Source of the DNA: Lachnospiraceae bacterium
Lineage (GTDB): Bacteria > Bacillota_A > Clostridia > Lachnospirales > Lachnospiraceae
Direction of reading: 5' to 3'
NCBI GenBank assembly: GCA_024684065.1
Contig: JAIKXO010000018.1
Location: forward strand, 1-51,829
Length of the DNA stretch: 51,829 bases
Positions 14,364-22,725 of the stretch are shown here, in pieces. Within the stretch, counting starts at the first letter, position 1. Each line of letters starts with the position of its first letter. A program made the position numbers and the translations under genes. Under the pieces are notes generated by a model. The model was not told the DNA's origin. It did not search any database and saw only the letters and a list, made by a program, of their open reading frames with translations.

Positions 14364-15635
14364 ATGAAGTTTATTAAGACACCCGTAAAGGGAACCGTGG
14401 ATATGCTTCCTTCTGATATGCGATTAAGGGAGCATGTTTTTTCTATGATCAAAGAAAGTTACTCAAGATTCGGTTTTATGCAGATAGAGACTCCGGTCAT
14501 GGAGCATATAGAAAATCTGCTTTCGGATCAGGGAGGAGAGAACGAAAAGCTCATTTTTAAGATAATGAAGCGGGGAGCTTCCCTTTCTTCGGCGCTTGAA
14601 AAGGAAAAATATGACGAGCTTGCCGATTCAGGGCTCAGATATGACCTGACAGTGCCTCTTGCGAGGTATTATGCGGCAAACAGCGAAAAGCTCCCGTCTC
14701 CTTTCAAGGCACTTCAGATAGGGAATGTATTCAGGGCTGATAATCCTCAGAAGGGCCGCTTCAGACAGTTTACCCAATGTGATATCGATACCCTTGGGGA
14801 TGACAGCAATCTTGCGGAGATAGAGCTTATAGCCGCCACCTCGGATATGCTTCTCAAGATATTTGAAGACATAGATATTTCGGGCCTTACTGTCCACATT
14901 AATGACAGAAGGATACTGAAAGCAGCCTGTCTGCAGGCGGGCTTTAAGGAAGAGGAGGTCGGGTCTGCCCTGATCTCTTTGGACAAATATGATAAAATAG
15001 GAACGGAGGGAGTAAGAGAGGAGCTTTTAAGAAACGGTTTTCTGGAAAAACCGGTGGAAGAGTATCTTAAGATATATGATGCACCCTCAGACGGAGATTG
15101 CCGCTCGTTCTGTAATTCCATATCTGAAGACTTTCTCTCGAAAGAGGTCCTTGAGAACATAGAGTCCATCATGGAGAGCGTAAGAGCGATAGCCGATGAG
15201 AAGATATCGATCGTTTTCGATCCGGCCCTTGTACGGGGGATGGGGTATTATACCGGTACCATCTTTGAGATAAGCATAGACGGATATGATTTCGCCATTG
15301 CCGGCGGAGGCCGCTATGACGAGATGATAGGCAGATTCTCGGGAAACAGGGTCAGTGCCTGTGGCTTTTCCATAGGCTTTGAGAGGATAATAACCATATT
15401 AAAGGATAATTTAAAGGAGACGGCTAAGATAGATAAAAACAGCCTTGCTATCCTTGTGCATAAAAATGTGTCTTCCGCGAAAAAGGCGGAGATTTTCAGG
15501 GAAGCCGGGCAGCTCAGGAAGGAAGGCAAGACGGTAACGGTCCTCCCGATGAAAAAAAATTTGAATGCACAGTTCAAAAAACTTGAAGAGGAGGGCTTTT
15601 TGGAGTTCAGAAAGGTTTATGAGGAACTGCCATGA
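14364..15635 (+). CDS. hisS: Histidine--tRNA ligase (HisRS)
   Basis: A 423-residue class II synthetase core: RYDLTVPLARYYA (motif around the ATP site), FRADNPQKGRFRQFTQCD (motif 2), LVRGMGYYTGTIFEI and AGGGRYDEMIGRF (HisRS-specific), ACGFSIGFERI (motif 3). These active-site segments argue for a real HisRS and not HisZ. A short C-terminal anticodon-binding domain follows. The FRADNP...FTQCDIDTLG version of motif 2 resembles archaeal/eukaryotic HisRS more than the common bacterial FRHERPQKGR...FHQ version. ATG 14364 is chosen because GAGG sits six bases upstream; GTG 14352 is the longer alternative. The end overlaps the next start (ATGA). Confidence 0.88.
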   Translation: MKFIKTPVKGTVDMLPSDMRLREHVFSMIKESYSRFGFMQIETPVMEHIENLLSDQGGENEKLIFKIMKRGASLSSALEKEKYDELADSGLRYDLTVPLARYYAANSEKLPSPFKALQIGNVFRADNPQKGRFRQFTQCDIDTLGDDSNLAEIELIAATSDMLLKIFEDIDISGLTVHINDRRILKAACLQAGFKEEEVGSALISLDKYDKIGTEGVREELLRNGFLEKPVEEYLKIYDAPSDGDCRSFCNSISEDFLSKEVLENIESIMESVRAIADEKISIVFDPALVRGMGYYTGTIFEISIDGYDFAIAGGGRYDEMIGRFSGNRVSACGFSIGFERIITILKDNLKETAKIDKNSLAILVHKNVSSAKKAEIFREAGQLRKEGKTVTVLPMKKNLNAQFKKLEEEGFLEFRKVYEELP

Positions 15636-16729
15636 TTTTTGTTCAAACCGACAAACTAAAGGAGGGAATGAGGCTGGGAAAGCCCATATATAACAAAAAG
15701 GGCGTTTTGTTATATGAACGGGATTCCCGTCTGACAAGACAGGCGATCGAGTCTGTAAAGAATTTCGGTCTTCTGGGTGTATTTATACTGGACCCGGCAG
15801 AGCCCTGCCCCCCGATGACCGAAGAGGATATCGAGTTTGAGCGGTTTCAGACCATGGCGATCTTTCAGATCGAAGAGAGCCTTGATACCCTGATCAAAAA
15901 GGGCAAGGCATCCAGGCTTCGTGATTTTGCCGACAGAATAATCAGTAAGTTCGGAAGACTTGATCATAAGATAAATTTTCAGCAGAGTCTTCGAGGGAAT
16001 GATGACTATGTATACAAGCATTCCCTTAACGTAGCGATCTTAAGCGCAATGATCAGTTACAGGCTTCAGTTTCATGGCGAGGAGCAGATCGAATGCATCA
16101 TGGCCGCCGTCGTTCATGAAATTGGAAAGTTTTCGATCCCGGATGAGGTAAAGAAAACCCTTACAAAGGAAAATTCCGTGGAAACGGAGAGAAAGTTTGA
16201 GCGTGGCGGACATTCTATGATAGAGGATCTGTTTTTTTCCACACCTTCTGTAAAAAGAACGGTCTCCCAGGCTTTTCAGTTAAGGGATGAGCTCGAGGCG
16301 AGAAAGGATATCTCCCATATGAAGCTTACAAAAGGTGCCAGAGTGCTCGCGGCCTGTGATCTGTTCGACTGTCTGACCGCTATGAGCCTGACGGAAGAGC
16401 CCCTGACGGTATTCGGAGCGTTAAAACAGGTCAAAAAGAATGAAGCAGCCTACGGAAAGGATGTTACGGAGGCTTTCATAAAGAGCATTAATTTCCTTCC
16501 TGAGGGCAGCAGCGTGGAATTGACGAACGGGGAAAAAGGGCTTATCATTGCTGCGAATGATTATGATATTTTCAGGCCTGTAGTCCTGACCTACCACGGT
16601 AATAAGATGATAGATCTCAGAAGAACGGGCAGAGAGGGTCCGGAGATCCTAGATCTGGTAAAGAAATTTGATGCCAGGCATGTTATAGACAGACAGATAA
16701 TAACAGCGGCCAGGGAAACCATAGAATGA
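15632..16729 (+). CDS. Degenerate HD-GYP domain protein
   Basis: A 365-residue protein with an N-terminal DUF3391-like or adaptor segment (TDKLKEGMRLGKPIYNKKGVLLYE) and a central HD-GYP-like helical domain (YVYKHSLNVAILSAMISYRL, AAVVHEIGKFSIPDEV). In active HD-GYP phosphodiesterases this second site reads HDxGK and is followed by HHExxDGxGYP. Here the HD is HE and the GYP loop is absent. It is therefore unlikely to hydrolyse c-di-GMP and may bind a ligand or partner instead. LAACDLFDCLTAM matches the later helix of the family. It is translationally coupled to hisS by a 4-bp overlap, an odd pairing. Confidence 0.8.
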   Translation: MIFVQTDKLKEGMRLGKPIYNKKGVLLYERDSRLTRQAIESVKNFGLLGVFILDPAEPCPPMTEEDIEFERFQTMAIFQIEESLDTLIKKGKASRLRDFADRIISKFGRLDHKINFQQSLRGNDDYVYKHSLNVAILSAMISYRLQFHGEEQIECIMAAVVHEIGKFSIPDEVKKTLTKENSVETERKFERGGHSMIEDLFFSTPSVKRTVSQAFQLRDELEARKDISHMKLTKGARVLAACDLFDCLTAMSLTEEPLTVFGALKQVKKNEAAYGKDVTEAFIKSINFLPEGSSVELTNGEKGLIIAANDYDIFRPVVLTYHGNKMIDLRRTGREGPEILDLVKKFDARHVIDRQIITAARETIE

Positions 16730-16739
16730 AGTAAAATAA

Positions 16740-16764
16740 GGATCTGCACAGTAGATCCATTATT
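16740..16764. repeat. Small palindrome resembling the first module of family A
   Basis: GGATCTGCACAGTAGATCC followed by ATTATT mirrors the GGATTTAC...GTAAATCC-ATTATT module. It sits just before the proS ribosome site AAGGAG. It is too short and diverged for certainty. Confidence 0.4.
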
Positions 16765-16781
16765 ATAAGGAGAGTTACGGA

Positions 16782-18506
16782 ATGAAGCTTGTGAAACTGG
16801 TTGGAGAGAGATTCAAGGAGAGGCCTTCGGAGTGCCAGATCGAGAGTCATGCGATCATGGTAAAAGGTGGGTACATGAAGTATGTGGCGAACGGGATATA
16901 TTCGTCATATATGCCGCTCAAGCGGATAACCAGAAAGATTGAGCAGATAATCAGAGAGGAGATGGACGCCATAGACGGGCAGGAGGTTCAGTTCCCGGTC
17001 TGCATGCCTGCTTCCCTATGGGAGGAATCCGGGAGGTATTCAAGTATAGGAAACGAGCTTTTAAGGTTTACGGACCGTACGGGTACTAAGATGGTTCTCG
17101 GAATGACCCATGAAGAGGCTGCAGTCCAGCTTGTCAAGGATTATGCGAATACATATGCCAGATATCCCTTCATGATCTACCAGATCCAGACAAAGTTCAG
17201 GGACGAGGCAAGACCCAGGGCAGGGCTTATAAGGGTAAGGGAATTTACCATGAAGGATGCTTACTCCTTCCATACAAGCCAGGAAGATCTTGAAGCCTAT
17301 TATGAAAGATGCCATAAGGCCTATGAGAGGATATTCGCGAGAGCCGGAATCCCCGAGGCCGTGTCCGTAAAGTCGGATTCCGGAATGATGGGAGGGAGTG
17401 TTTCCCATGAATTTATGCTTCTTACGCCGGTTGGTGAAGATTCGATAGCTATCTGTAAAGACTGCGGTTTTTCCGCCAACATGGAGGCTGCCGAGAGCAT
17501 TATAAAGAATGAGACGGATGCAGAGCTTTCGGGGCTCAGGGAGGTTTATACTCCTGATATACATACAATTGAAGAGGTCTGTGATTTCCTGAAAATGGAT
17601 ATCAGAAAATCCTGCAAGGCCGTGGTTTACCAAAGGAATAAGGATGACAGCTATATTGCCGTTTTCCTGAGGGGAGACATAGAGGTAAATGATGCCAAGC
17701 TGAGGAATTATCTGGGAGAGGAAATGCATCCTGCAGTCATTTCCGAGGATTCGGGGATCTGTCCCGGTTATATAGGGCCTATAGGGCTTCCAGAAGGAGT
17801 TACCGTTGTTATCGACACATCCTTAAAGGGAGCCTCGAATTTAAGCTGCGGCGCTAATAAGGAGGAGTATCATTACGTCGGTTTCACGCCTGAAAGAGAC
17901 CTTCCGAAAGACACCGAATATGTGGATGTCGCAAAGATCCTTGACGGCGGGATCTGTCCCGTCTGCGGGAAACCTTCCATAGGTATCTCAAGGGGCATAG
18001 AGGTTGGCAATATCTTCCAGCTTGGCACAAAATATTCAAAGAGCATGGGGATGACCTATACCGATCAGAACGGTGAGCTTCAGACCCCTGTCATGGGCTG
18101 CTACGGGATCGGGGTCGGAAGGCTTGCGGCATCGGTCTGTGAGGCGCATCATGATGATTACGGCCCGATATGGCCGATATCCATCGCGCCCTGGCAGGTA
18201 CATCTCTGCGGGATGCGTATAGACAATCCGGAGGTCAGGGAGACTGCCGACAGGCTTTATGAGGAGCTTATGGCACTTAAGGTCGAGGTGATCTATGACG
18301 ACAGGGATGTGAGCGCCGGAGTAATGTTTTCCGATGCCGATCTTCTCGGTATCCCTTACAGAGTGATAGTCAGTCCGAGGAACCTTAAGGAAAATGTCGT
18401 GGAGCTTTCTTCGAGGGACAAATCTTTCTCTGAAAAGATCCCGGTAAACGAGGCAGCAGAGAGGATAAAGGCTCTGATCGAGGAAAAGTTAAAGGAAACG
18501 AAATGA
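16782..18506 (+). CDS. proS: Proline--tRNA ligase, bacterial long form
   Basis: A 574-residue class II synthetase. TKFRDEARPRAGLIRVREFTMKD marks motif 2 and the proline-specific region. An editing (INS) domain lies between about residues 220 and 400 (CKAVVYQRNKDDSYIAVFLRGD). Motif 3 is GCYGIGVGRL, and the anticodon-binding domain closes the protein (DRDVSAGVMFSDADLLGIPYRV). It charges tRNA-Pro and clears mischarged alanine. AAGGAG lies about 12 nt upstream. Length matches the prokaryotic type with editing domain. Confidence 0.96.
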   Translation: MKLVKLVGERFKERPSECQIESHAIMVKGGYMKYVANGIYSSYMPLKRITRKIEQIIREEMDAIDGQEVQFPVCMPASLWEESGRYSSIGNELLRFTDRTGTKMVLGMTHEEAAVQLVKDYANTYARYPFMIYQIQTKFRDEARPRAGLIRVREFTMKDAYSFHTSQEDLEAYYERCHKAYERIFARAGIPEAVSVKSDSGMMGGSVSHEFMLLTPVGEDSIAICKDCGFSANMEAAESIIKNETDAELSGLREVYTPDIHTIEEVCDFLKMDIRKSCKAVVYQRNKDDSYIAVFLRGDIEVNDAKLRNYLGEEMHPAVISEDSGICPGYIGPIGLPEGVTVVIDTSLKGASNLSCGANKEEYHYVGFTPERDLPKDTEYVDVAKILDGGICPVCGKPSIGISRGIEVGNIFQLGTKYSKSMGMTYTDQNGELQTPVMGCYGIGVGRLAASVCEAHHDDYGPIWPISIAPWQVHLCGMRIDNPEVRETADRLYEELMALKVEVIYDDRDVSAGVMFSDADLLGIPYRVIVSPRNLKENVVELSSRDKSFSEKIPVNEAAERIKALIEEKLKETK

Positions 18507-18596
18507 TCTGATCTGATCGTTTTATTATTTGCGGCGTATTGTCTTTTTCCGGTGATTGCCGCCATACAATATCTGTTGGAAAAGAGGATAAGAAAA

Positions 18597-20531
18597 TTGA
18601 AGAATTTTTACATCACTACACCGATATACTACCCTTCGGGGAATCCGCATATCGGGCACTGTTATACCACGGTGGCCTGTGATTCCATCGCAAGATACAG
18701 AAGGAAGCAGGGCTATAATGTCATGTTCCTTACGGGAACGGACGAGCACGGTTTAAAGATCGAGCAGAAAGCTAAGGAAGCAGGGGTCACCCCAAAGGAA
18801 TATGTGGATGAGATCGTCCTCAGATTCAAGGATCTCTGGGCATACATGAACATCGATTATGACCGTTATATCCGCACTACCGACGATTATCACATAAAGA
18901 GCGTGCAGAGCATTTTTAAAAAGCTCTATGATAAGGGCTATATCTACAAGGGAACCTATGAAGGCAAATACTGCACTCCCTGTGAGAGCTTCTGGACTCC
19001 TTCGCAGCTTGTGAACGGAATGTGCCCGGATTGCGGGCGGCCTGTGATAGACGCAAAGGAGGAGGCTTATTTCTTCAAGCTTTCCGAATTTTCGGACAGA
19101 CTGGAAAAGCTTCTCCTTGAGACGGACTATCTTAAGCCGGAAAACAGGGCTGTTGAGCTTGTAAACAATTTCATTAAGCCGGGACTTGAAGATCTCTGCG
19201 TTTCCAGGACTACCTTTACCTGGGGGATCCCCGTCACCTTTGATGAAAAGCATGTGGTGTATGTCTGGATAGATGCGCTCAGCAACTATATCACCGCTCT
19301 CGGGTATGATAATGATGCTTATAATGATTTCGATACCTTCTGGCCTGCGGATATCCATATGGTGGCCAAGGACATCATGCGTTTCCACGCGCTTATCTGG
19401 CCGGCAATGCTTATGGCGTTAGAGCTTCCTCTCCCGAAGCACCTTGCGGTACACGGCTGGATAACCTTTAACGGGCAGAAAATGAGCAAATCTGTCGGGA
19501 ATGTCGTGGATCCTAAGATCCTTGGGGAGAGATACGGTACGGATACGATCCGCTACCATATCTTAAGAGAGATGGCATTAGGCTCGGACAGCAGCTTTTC
19601 CAACGAGGTCATGATAAACCGGATAAATGCGGATCTGGCAAACGGGCTCGGCAATCTTGTTTCAAGGACTGTAGCGATGGCTGACAAGTACTTCGGGGGA
19701 ACTCTTCCAAAAGAGCGTAAGGAAGAGCCCATAGACAACGAGCTTAAGGAGCTTGCGTTGTCCGTAAGGGATAAGGTGGATGCTTTTATGGATAATATCC
19801 AGCTTAATCTTGCGCTTGCCGAGATATTTAAATTAGTGGACCGCTCCAATAAATATATTGACGAGACTGAGCCGTGGATCCTCGGAAAGAGCGAGGAAAA
19901 CAGGGCGAGGCTTGCTACGGTGCTCTATAATCTTTTAGAGAGCATAAGGATAGCTTCATCACTGCTGTCTTCCTTTATGCCGACAACGATGCCGAAGGTC
20001 TGGGAGCAGATAGGTGCCGGCGATGAGGACGTAACCTATGAGAATATGGCTAAGTTCGGAGTACTTCCATTGACCATTACGGTCAAAAGAGGAGATATCA
20101 TCTTCCCTCGTATAGATATTGATAAAGAGATAGAGGAGCTCAATGCCATAATAAAGAACGCTGAGCCGAAAGAAGAGGAAAAGCCGGAGATTGAGCCGGT
20201 ACTTGAGAATATCCCTTTTGATGTCTTCGAGAAGGTGGATATGAGAGCAGGAAAGGTCATTTCCTGCGAGAGGGTTAAGAAATCCGATAAGCTGCTTGTC
20301 TTTAAGATCGATGACGGGATATCAGAAAGGCAGATAGTTTCGGGAATGGCAAAAAGCTATGACCCTGAGGAGCTTATAGGCAAAACGGTCGGGTTTGTTG
20401 CAAACCTTGAACCGAGAAAACTGATGGGGCTTGAAAGCCAGGGTATGCTTCTGTCCGCGGAGGCAGAGGACGGCAGGTACAAGCTGGTTATTTTTGATGA
20501 TAAGGTCATAAACGGTGCCAGATTGTGCTAG
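18597..20531 (+). CDS. metG: Methionine--tRNA ligase
   Basis: A 644-residue class I synthetase. The HIGH motif is HIGHCYT near residue 20, with zinc-knuckle cysteines CTPC and CPDC around residues 127-146 and KMSKS in GQKMSKSVGN. A C-terminal tRNA-binding (Arc1p/EMAP-like) domain runs from about residue 545 (VDMRAGKVISCERVKKSDKLLVF). The start is taken at TTG 18597 because the encoded MKNFYITTPIYYPS is the usual MetG beginning and AGAGG lies nine bases upstream. The frame is open back to GTG 18552. Confidence 0.95.
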   Translation: MKNFYITTPIYYPSGNPHIGHCYTTVACDSIARYRRKQGYNVMFLTGTDEHGLKIEQKAKEAGVTPKEYVDEIVLRFKDLWAYMNIDYDRYIRTTDDYHIKSVQSIFKKLYDKGYIYKGTYEGKYCTPCESFWTPSQLVNGMCPDCGRPVIDAKEEAYFFKLSEFSDRLEKLLLETDYLKPENRAVELVNNFIKPGLEDLCVSRTTFTWGIPVTFDEKHVVYVWIDALSNYITALGYDNDAYNDFDTFWPADIHMVAKDIMRFHALIWPAMLMALELPLPKHLAVHGWITFNGQKMSKSVGNVVDPKILGERYGTDTIRYHILREMALGSDSSFSNEVMINRINADLANGLGNLVSRTVAMADKYFGGTLPKERKEEPIDNELKELALSVRDKVDAFMDNIQLNLALAEIFKLVDRSNKYIDETEPWILGKSEENRARLATVLYNLLESIRIASSLLSSFMPTTMPKVWEQIGAGDEDVTYENMAKFGVLPLTITVKRGDIIFPRIDIDKEIEELNAIIKNAEPKEEEKPEIEPVLENIPFDVFEKVDMRAGKVISCERVKKSDKLLVFKIDDGISERQIVSGMAKSYDPEELIGKTVGFVANLEPRKLMGLESQGMLLSAEAEDGRYKLVIFDDKVINGARLC

Positions 20532-20537
20532 TTGTGA

Positions 20538-20543
20538 TATAAT
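20538..20543 (+). promoter_or_regulatory. Extended -10 promoter
   Basis: TGATATAAT gives an extended -10 (TGN plus TATAAT at 20538-20543). A GTGCCA hexamer with 17-bp spacing could serve as a -35. It would produce a 50-nt leader for the zinc-ribbon protein gene. Confidence 0.55.
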
Positions 20544-20600
20544 GATCGGGCAGAATTAAGCTCAGATCTAATTAAGCAGGATTATAACGGAGGTTTAATT

Positions 20601-21071
20601 ATGAAGACTTGTCCAAATTGCGGAGCGCAGATCGAAGACAATAATGTTTTCTGTCATGTCTGCGGAACTAATCTTGATAATCCCATAGCTACAGAGCAGA
20701 ATGCAAGGCCTGCATGGGATCACACCGGTGAGTTCAGTGAAGAGGATGTGCATAACAATAAAGTGATCGCCATGATAATGTATCTTTCAGGGCTCTACGG
20801 AACCCTCGTCTGCTTTGCGATCCTATGGCTTATTGGAAAGGGGAAATCCGATTACCTGTTTTTCCATGTAAAGGAAAACTTTAAGATCACCCTTGTAAAT
20901 ACGCTGCTGATCCTTTTTGCGGGTTTCTTCTTCTGGACTGTTGTGATACCGATCGCCGCCTGTATCTGCGGGGTCATTATTTTAGTGCTTCGCTTTATCT
21001 GTTTTGTACAGGTTGCGAAGAACCAGTCGAAAGAGGTGGCCATCATAAGAGGGCTTAAGTTTCTGAAGTGA
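20601..21071 (+). CDS. Zinc-ribbon membrane protein
   Basis: A 156-residue protein. Residues 4-21 form a zinc ribbon (CPNCGAQIEDNNVFCHVCG). A linker to about residue 50 is followed by three predicted transmembrane segments (MIMYLSGLYGTLVCFAILWLIG, VNTLLILFAGFFFWTVVIPIAA, GVIILVLRFICFVQVA). The membrane part resembles the DUF4870/Tic20-like small proteins (FHVKENFK motif, similar to FHxxQ in that family). No biochemical role is known. A good GGAGG site lies nine bases upstream. Confidence 0.75.
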   Translation: MKTCPNCGAQIEDNNVFCHVCGTNLDNPIATEQNARPAWDHTGEFSEEDVHNNKVIAMIMYLSGLYGTLVCFAILWLIGKGKSDYLFFHVKENFKITLVNTLLILFAGFFFWTVVIPIAACICGVIILVLRFICFVQVAKNQSKEVAIIRGLKFLK

Positions 21072-21233
21072 CAAAGTTTTTTGAAGAAAGACTTTGGAAG
21101 ACGAATAATATTAGATTCAAAAAACTTTATATAGGGATAGGATTTACTCCGTAAATCCATTATTGCCGAAAACATGTAAAAAACACATGTTTTCGGTCCC
21201 AAAAATTTTTTAAAAAACAAAAAATTTTTGTTG
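21072..21233. repeat. Family A repeat, reordered copy
   Basis: Starting directly after the stop codon, the terminal module (CAAAGTTTTTTGAA...TTCAAAAAACTTT) comes first. Then come GGATTTACTCCGTAAATCC, the CCGAAAACATGT...ACATGTTTTCGG hairpin and an AT-rich AAAAATTTTTT...AAAAAATTTTTG inverted pair. It ends three bases before the mgtE ATG. No ribosome site is left between element and start codon. Confidence 0.8.
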
Positions 21234-21235
21234 TC

Positions 21236-22585
21236 ATGTCAAACGAGCTGTCGATGGATGAGATCAGGGAACTGATCAATAATAAACTGTATACAAAGCT
21301 CAGGCAGGAGCTCTCCGAGTGGAATGAGGCGGATATCGCCGCTATCTTTGAGGAATTGTCGATGGAGGAGCAGATCAGGCTCTTCAGGATACTTCCAAAG
21401 AATATCGCGGCGGATGTTTTTGCGTACCTCGATATTGAGACCCAGCAGACCATCATTACCTCCCTTACAGACCGTGAAGCCGCGAATATCATCAATAACC
21501 TGATGGCCGATGATGCTACCGACCTTATGGAGGAGATGCCGGCGGGATTTGTTAAAAAACTTCTTGCCAACGCAAATTCCGAGACGAGGCGTGATATCAA
21601 TCACCTGTTAAGGTATCCCGAGGATTCGGCCGGAAGCATAATGACGGTCGAGTTTGTTGACCTTAAGGTACATCTGACCGTTAAGCAGGCGATCGAGCGT
21701 ATCCGCAGGATCGGGGTGGATAAGGAGACGATCAATATCTGCTATGTGCTTGATAACGAAAGGCACCTTATCGGCACAGTGGCGCTTCGGTATCTTCTTC
21801 TTCGAAATGATGATGAGGTGATCGGGGACTTCATGAATGACAATATCATCTCCGTGAATACCCTTACCGACCAGGAAGAGGTCGCCATGCAGTTCTCAAA
21901 GTACGACTTTACAGCCATGCCGGTGGTCGATAATGAAAACAGGCTGGTAGGCATCATAACCATCGATGACGTTGTAGATATCATGCGTGAAGAGGCTACG
22001 GAGGATATCGAAAAGATGGCCGCTATCGTGCCGACGGACAAGCCCTATATGAGGACCGGAGTGGTTGAGACCTATAAAAAGAGGATACCCTGGCTGCTCT
22101 TACTCATGATATCCGCTACAGTGACTCAGGGGATAATCACCCGGTATGAAGACGCCCTGAAGGCCTTTGTGGTTCTGACGGGGTTCATCCCGATGCTCAT
22201 GGACACGGGCGGAAATGCCGGCGGACAGGCCTCGGTCACGATAATCCGGGGACTTTCGCTGAATGAGATAGAATTTAAGGACATGATCAAAGTCATATGG
22301 AAGGAGATAAGGGTTGCCTTTCTCTGCGGCGTTACACTGGCCGCCGCTAATTTCCTGAAGCTTATCTTCTTCAACAGGCTGGATCTTATGGTGACGGGTG
22401 TGATCTGCCTGACACTGGTGGTTGAGCTCCTTTTTGCGAAACTGGTTGGCTGTACGCTGCCGATGTTTGCCGAAAAACTTGGCTTTGACCCCGCAGTTAT
22501 GGCAAGCCCTTTCATAACTACCATAGTGGATGCCCTGTCTCTTATGATCTACTTTACGCTTGCAACCAATATGCTTCATATTTAA
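21236..22585 (+). CDS. mgtE: Magnesium transporter MgtE
   Basis: A 449-residue MgtE. The N-terminal superhelical domain (about 1-125) contains LADDATDLMEEMP-like repeats (NLMADDATDLMEEMP). It is followed by two CBS domains (AGSIMTVEFVDL; DFTAMPVVDNENRLVGIITIDDVVDIM) and five transmembrane helices (from about 285). The latter include GNAGGQASVTIIRGL, which lines the pore. It imports Mg2+ and is gated by cytosolic Mg2+ through the CBS/N domains. It lies far from the MgtC homologue at 3412. The ATG has no Shine-Dalgarno sequence because a family A element abuts it. Confidence 0.95.
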   Translation: MSNELSMDEIRELINNKLYTKLRQELSEWNEADIAAIFEELSMEEQIRLFRILPKNIAADVFAYLDIETQQTIITSLTDREAANIINNLMADDATDLMEEMPAGFVKKLLANANSETRRDINHLLRYPEDSAGSIMTVEFVDLKVHLTVKQAIERIRRIGVDKETINICYVLDNERHLIGTVALRYLLLRNDDEVIGDFMNDNIISVNTLTDQEEVAMQFSKYDFTAMPVVDNENRLVGIITIDDVVDIMREEATEDIEKMAAIVPTDKPYMRTGVVETYKKRIPWLLLLMISATVTQGIITRYEDALKAFVVLTGFIPMLMDTGGNAGGQASVTIIRGLSLNEIEFKDMIKVIWKEIRVAFLCGVTLAAANFLKLIFFNRLDLMVTGVICLTLVVELLFAKLVGCTLPMFAEKLGFDPAVMASPFITTIVDALSLMIYFTLATNMLHI

Positions 22586-22640
22586 TAGACAGGTTAATCT
22601 ATGATGGATCGTTGATCTTTACGAAGGACTGTACATATAC

Positions 22641-22671
22641 AAACGCCAAAACGATTTCCGTTTTGGCGTTT
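22641..22671 (+). terminator. Rho-independent terminator of mgtE
   Basis: A perfect 13-bp stem, AAACGCCAAAACG (22641-22653) with CGTTTTGGCGTTT (22659-22671), loop ATTTC, ending in a T-rich arm. Confidence 0.85.
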
Positions 22672-22725
22672 GTTTGGAAAAGGGGGGGGAGGGACATTCG
22701 CTACAAAGTCAGAAATAAATACGCT

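Noticed and set aside
14364..15635. HisZ regulatory subunit instead of HisRS
   Set aside because: The histidine-specific RGMGYYTG and AGGGRYDE motifs and a C-terminal domain are present, and no short-form HisG is adjacent.
22612..22725. N-terminal 38 residues of the ECF-S/HD-GYP protein
   Set aside because: The region is the mgtE terminator plus the ribosome site, so translation from TTG 22612 is unlikely.
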